Source: Spirosoma oryzae (GTDB lineage Bacteria > Bacteroidota > Bacteroidia > Cytophagales > Spirosomataceae). Taken from it: a DNA stretch of 64,000 nt. Where the stretch lies: positions 1 to 64,000 of the forward strand of contig NZ_PVTE01000009.1 of the NCBI RefSeq assembly GCF_003002825.1, read 5' to 3'. This document shows, piece by piece, positions 62,670 through 64,000 of this stretch. The notes beneath the pieces are model-generated. The model made no database searches, had not been told where the DNA came from, and saw only the letters and a program-made list of their open reading frames with translations. Positions within the stretch are counted from its first letter, which is position 1. Each line of letters begins with the position of its first letter. A program made the translations under genes and the position numbers.

Positions 62670-62677
62670 TACCTTTG
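62670..62677 (+). promoter_or_regulatory. Promoter element of toxin-antitoxin module 2
   Basis: TACCTTTG matches TAnnTTTG, with a TTG 22 bases upstream (62645-62647). The shared 30-base leader covers 62673-62702. Supports ATG 62696 as the start of the next gene. Confidence 0.6.
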
Positions 62678-62695
62678 AAAAAACAGATTTTGGAT

Positions 62696-63013
62696 ATGAC
62701 GGCTCCTCTTTCAACAGACCAGCTTGACAGCCTGGCCCAGTCGCTGGGTTACCGAAGTGTATCTGATTTTACGCGCATTCAGCTTCGTCATGCCGTCGAA
62801 CAAAAGATGGCCTATTATCAGAGCCGTATCGACTATTACCAGCAGAAATACGGTATGGACTTCGCTGAGTTTCGCCGTCGTGTGGTCGACAAAGCTGATC
62901 CACAGTTACTCAAGTTTGGTATCATCGAGAAAGAAGATGATGACAATGATTGGGAAGACGCCATTGACTTTCTCGATGATTATCTGGCCGCGTTGACCCA
63001 TATCCAGCCATGA
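62696..63013 (+). CDS. Putative antitoxin, module 2
   Basis: 105 residues from ATG 62696; a longer frame from TTG 62645 would place the promoter inside the gene. Shares RID...KYGM..EF..R and FG...E.EDD..DW with module 1 at low overall identity, so an old duplicate or a related import. Four-base overlap with the next gene. Confidence 0.7.
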   Translation: MTAPLSTDQLDSLAQSLGYRSVSDFTRIQLRHAVEQKMAYYQSRIDYYQQKYGMDFAEFRRRVVDKADPQLLKFGIIEKEDDDNDWEDAIDFLDDYLAALTHIQP

Positions 63014-63357
63014 GTCTGACAGTTTCTGACTTCTCTTCTGTCATTGTAGAATACACCACAACAACGGAAGACAGCCCAGGACAAAAGCGTGTCGAGCGGG
63101 GCAGAATCACCTTCATCGATGGATCTCGATTAGTTACGTACGAATCCAGAAAAGGCAGCCGATTCAAGTATGGTTACCAGTGGATGAACCCTGCGGCTGA
63201 AACCATCTTTCGTTGGGACAATACACCACATTTTCCAGAATTCGCCACGTTTCCTCATCACCGTCATGTAGGTGCCGACGAAGTTGCCGAACCACACGCA
63301 TTTGTAAGTCTTGTTGACGTGCTGACTATCATTGCCCAGCGCATCACTTCAGGCTGA
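63010..63357 (+). CDS. TumE-like toxin, module 2 (DUF6516 type)
   Basis: 115 residues. FKYGYQWMNPAAETIFRWDN and ATFPHHRHVGADEV repeat the module 1 toxin motifs. Its 3' end overlaps the 3' end of kdpA copy 1 by 14 bases on the other strand. Confidence 0.77.
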   Translation: MSLTVSDFSSVIVEYTTTTEDSPGQKRVERGRITFIDGSRLVTYESRKGSRFKYGYQWMNPAAETIFRWDNTPHFPEFATFPHHRHVGADEVAEPHAFVSLVDVLTIIAQRITSG

Positions 63358-64000
63358 AGTACTCGGCCAGCGGACCCAGCGTAAGAGCCGGGAAGAACGA
63401 CAGGGCGGTGATAATCATGATGACCGCGAAGACCATCAGCCCGAACGTACCATTATCCGTTGGCAGCGTACCACTCGACTCCGGCACGTATTTCTTCCGG
63501 GCCAGCAACCCAGCAATCGCTACCGGGCCGATAATGGGTAGAAAACGACCCAGCAACAGCACGATCCCCGTCGCGTAGTTCCAGAAAAAGTTATTGTCGC
63601 CCAGCCCTTCAAAGCCCGATCCGTTGTTAGCATTGGCCGAGGTGAACTCGTAAAGCATCTCCGAGAACCCGTGGTAACCGGGATTATTGAGCCAGGCCGA
63701 CGGCTTCACCGTCCACGCAGCTTCGGGATAATTGACGAATAGCCAGGCTGCCAGCGCCGTCCCGCCTTTCACGAGCAGCGTACTAACGAGCGCCACAATC
63801 GACGCGATCTTGATCTCCCGCGCTTCCACTTTCCGACCGAAAAATTCCGGCGTTCGGCCTACCATCAGCCCCGAAATGAAGACCGCGATAATCAGGAAGT
63901 AATAGAAGTTCAGAATACCGACCCCGCAGCCACCGTAGAACGCGCCGGTCATCATGCCCAGCAGTTGCATCATACCCGATACCGGCATCGATGAATCGTG
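63344..64000 (-). CDS. kdpA: Potassium-transporting ATPase subunit A, copy 1 (C-terminal part; runs off window)
   Basis: C-terminal ~218 codons of a KdpA; the frame is open to the window end and continues beyond it (HDSSMPVSGMM). Segments GRTPEFFGRKVEAREIKIA and NNGSGFEGLGDNNFFWN match copy 2 at roughly half identity, so it is a separate paralogue. It is the natural first gene of the operon, before kdpB, but four plus-strand genes separate the two. Confidence 0.93.
   Translation of the reverse strand, partial: HDSSMPVSGMMQLLGMMTGAFYGGCGVGILNFYYFLIIAVFISGLMVGRTPEFFGRKVEAREIKIASIVALVSTLLVKGGTALAAWLFVNYPEAAWTVKPSAWLNNPGYHGFSEMLYEFTSANANNGSGFEGLGDNNFFWNYATGIVLLLGRFLPIIGPVAIAGLLARKKYVPESSGTLPTDNGTFGLMVFAVIMIITALSFFPALTLGPLAEYFSLK

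Overview
The window is chromosomal DNA from a member of the Bacteroidota, most likely a Cytophagales bacterium close to Spirosoma/Fibrella. This rests on family content (DUF4494, DUF4142, HYC_CC_PP, TonB receptor with a carboxypeptidase-regulatory N-terminus, BBP2-like porin, VCBS/ASPIC lipoprotein, CitMHS-AtuA), on promoters of the TAnnTTTG type, and on the moderately high GC of the coding sequence. Genus is an inference. No rRNA, tRNA, CRISPR, transposase or phage gene was recognised.

Layout. 1-4.1 kb: a lipoprotein, then a metal-linked minus-strand operon (HYC_CC_PP protein, TonB receptor, AraC regulator with an HMA-like N-terminus). 4.2-8.2 kb: a Crp/Fnr regulator with an NAD-dependent epimerase, a cryptochrome-DASH gene cut by an in-frame TGA at a conserved Trp, and a cold-shock-domain protein. 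8.4-19.4 kb: a very large VCBS/ASPIC lipoprotein, DUF4494, rhodanese-thioredoxin fusion, YceI, M3 peptidase, thioesterase, DUF2147, flavin monooxygenase and CsbD. 19.7-20.5 kb: a microbial rhodopsin. 20.9-27.6 kb: LRR protein, EamA transporter, SDR, amidase, OsmC with a divergent Crp/Fnr, and a RES/Xre toxin-antitoxin pair. 27.8-32.9 kb: sugar-acid dehydratase, then a translationally coupled CitMHS-AtuA-AtuA-related operon and a SelT/W/H-like protein. 33-37.8 kb: lytic transglycosylase, an MlaE-MlaF-MlaD lipid transport operon and a DMT transporter. 37.9-45.8 kb: CPA1 antiporter, DUF4142, beta-barrel, EcsC, L,D-transpeptidase, CobC-like phosphatase, and a UxaA-SDR pair. 46-53 kb: HGSNAT-like acyltransferase, adenine deaminase, ECF sigma factor, RarA, a carboxypeptidase-regulatory-domain protein and GNAT. 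53-64 kb: a high-affinity potassium locus on the minus strand (kdpA copy 1, kdpB, kdpC, kdpA copy 2, porin, KdpD sensor domain, histidine kinase). Two tandem toxin-antitoxin-like pairs sit on the plus strand between kdpA copy 1 and kdpB.

The strongest observations are these. (1) The rhodopsin has a D-T-K motif and a glycine where bacteriorhodopsin has Trp138; that glycine permits an antenna carotenoid in xanthorhodopsin. (2) The kdp locus carries two kdpA genes and is split by duplicated TumE-like modules sharing a 30-nt identical promoter/leader. (3) A pervasive set of long intergenic palindromes falls into at least four arm-sequence families. Arms within one element match better than arms between elements, several loops share GCTGACGC, and some elements lie inside operons or supply the 3' ends of genes. 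(4) The cry-DASH gene has a TGG-to-TGA change with intact coding sequence downstream.
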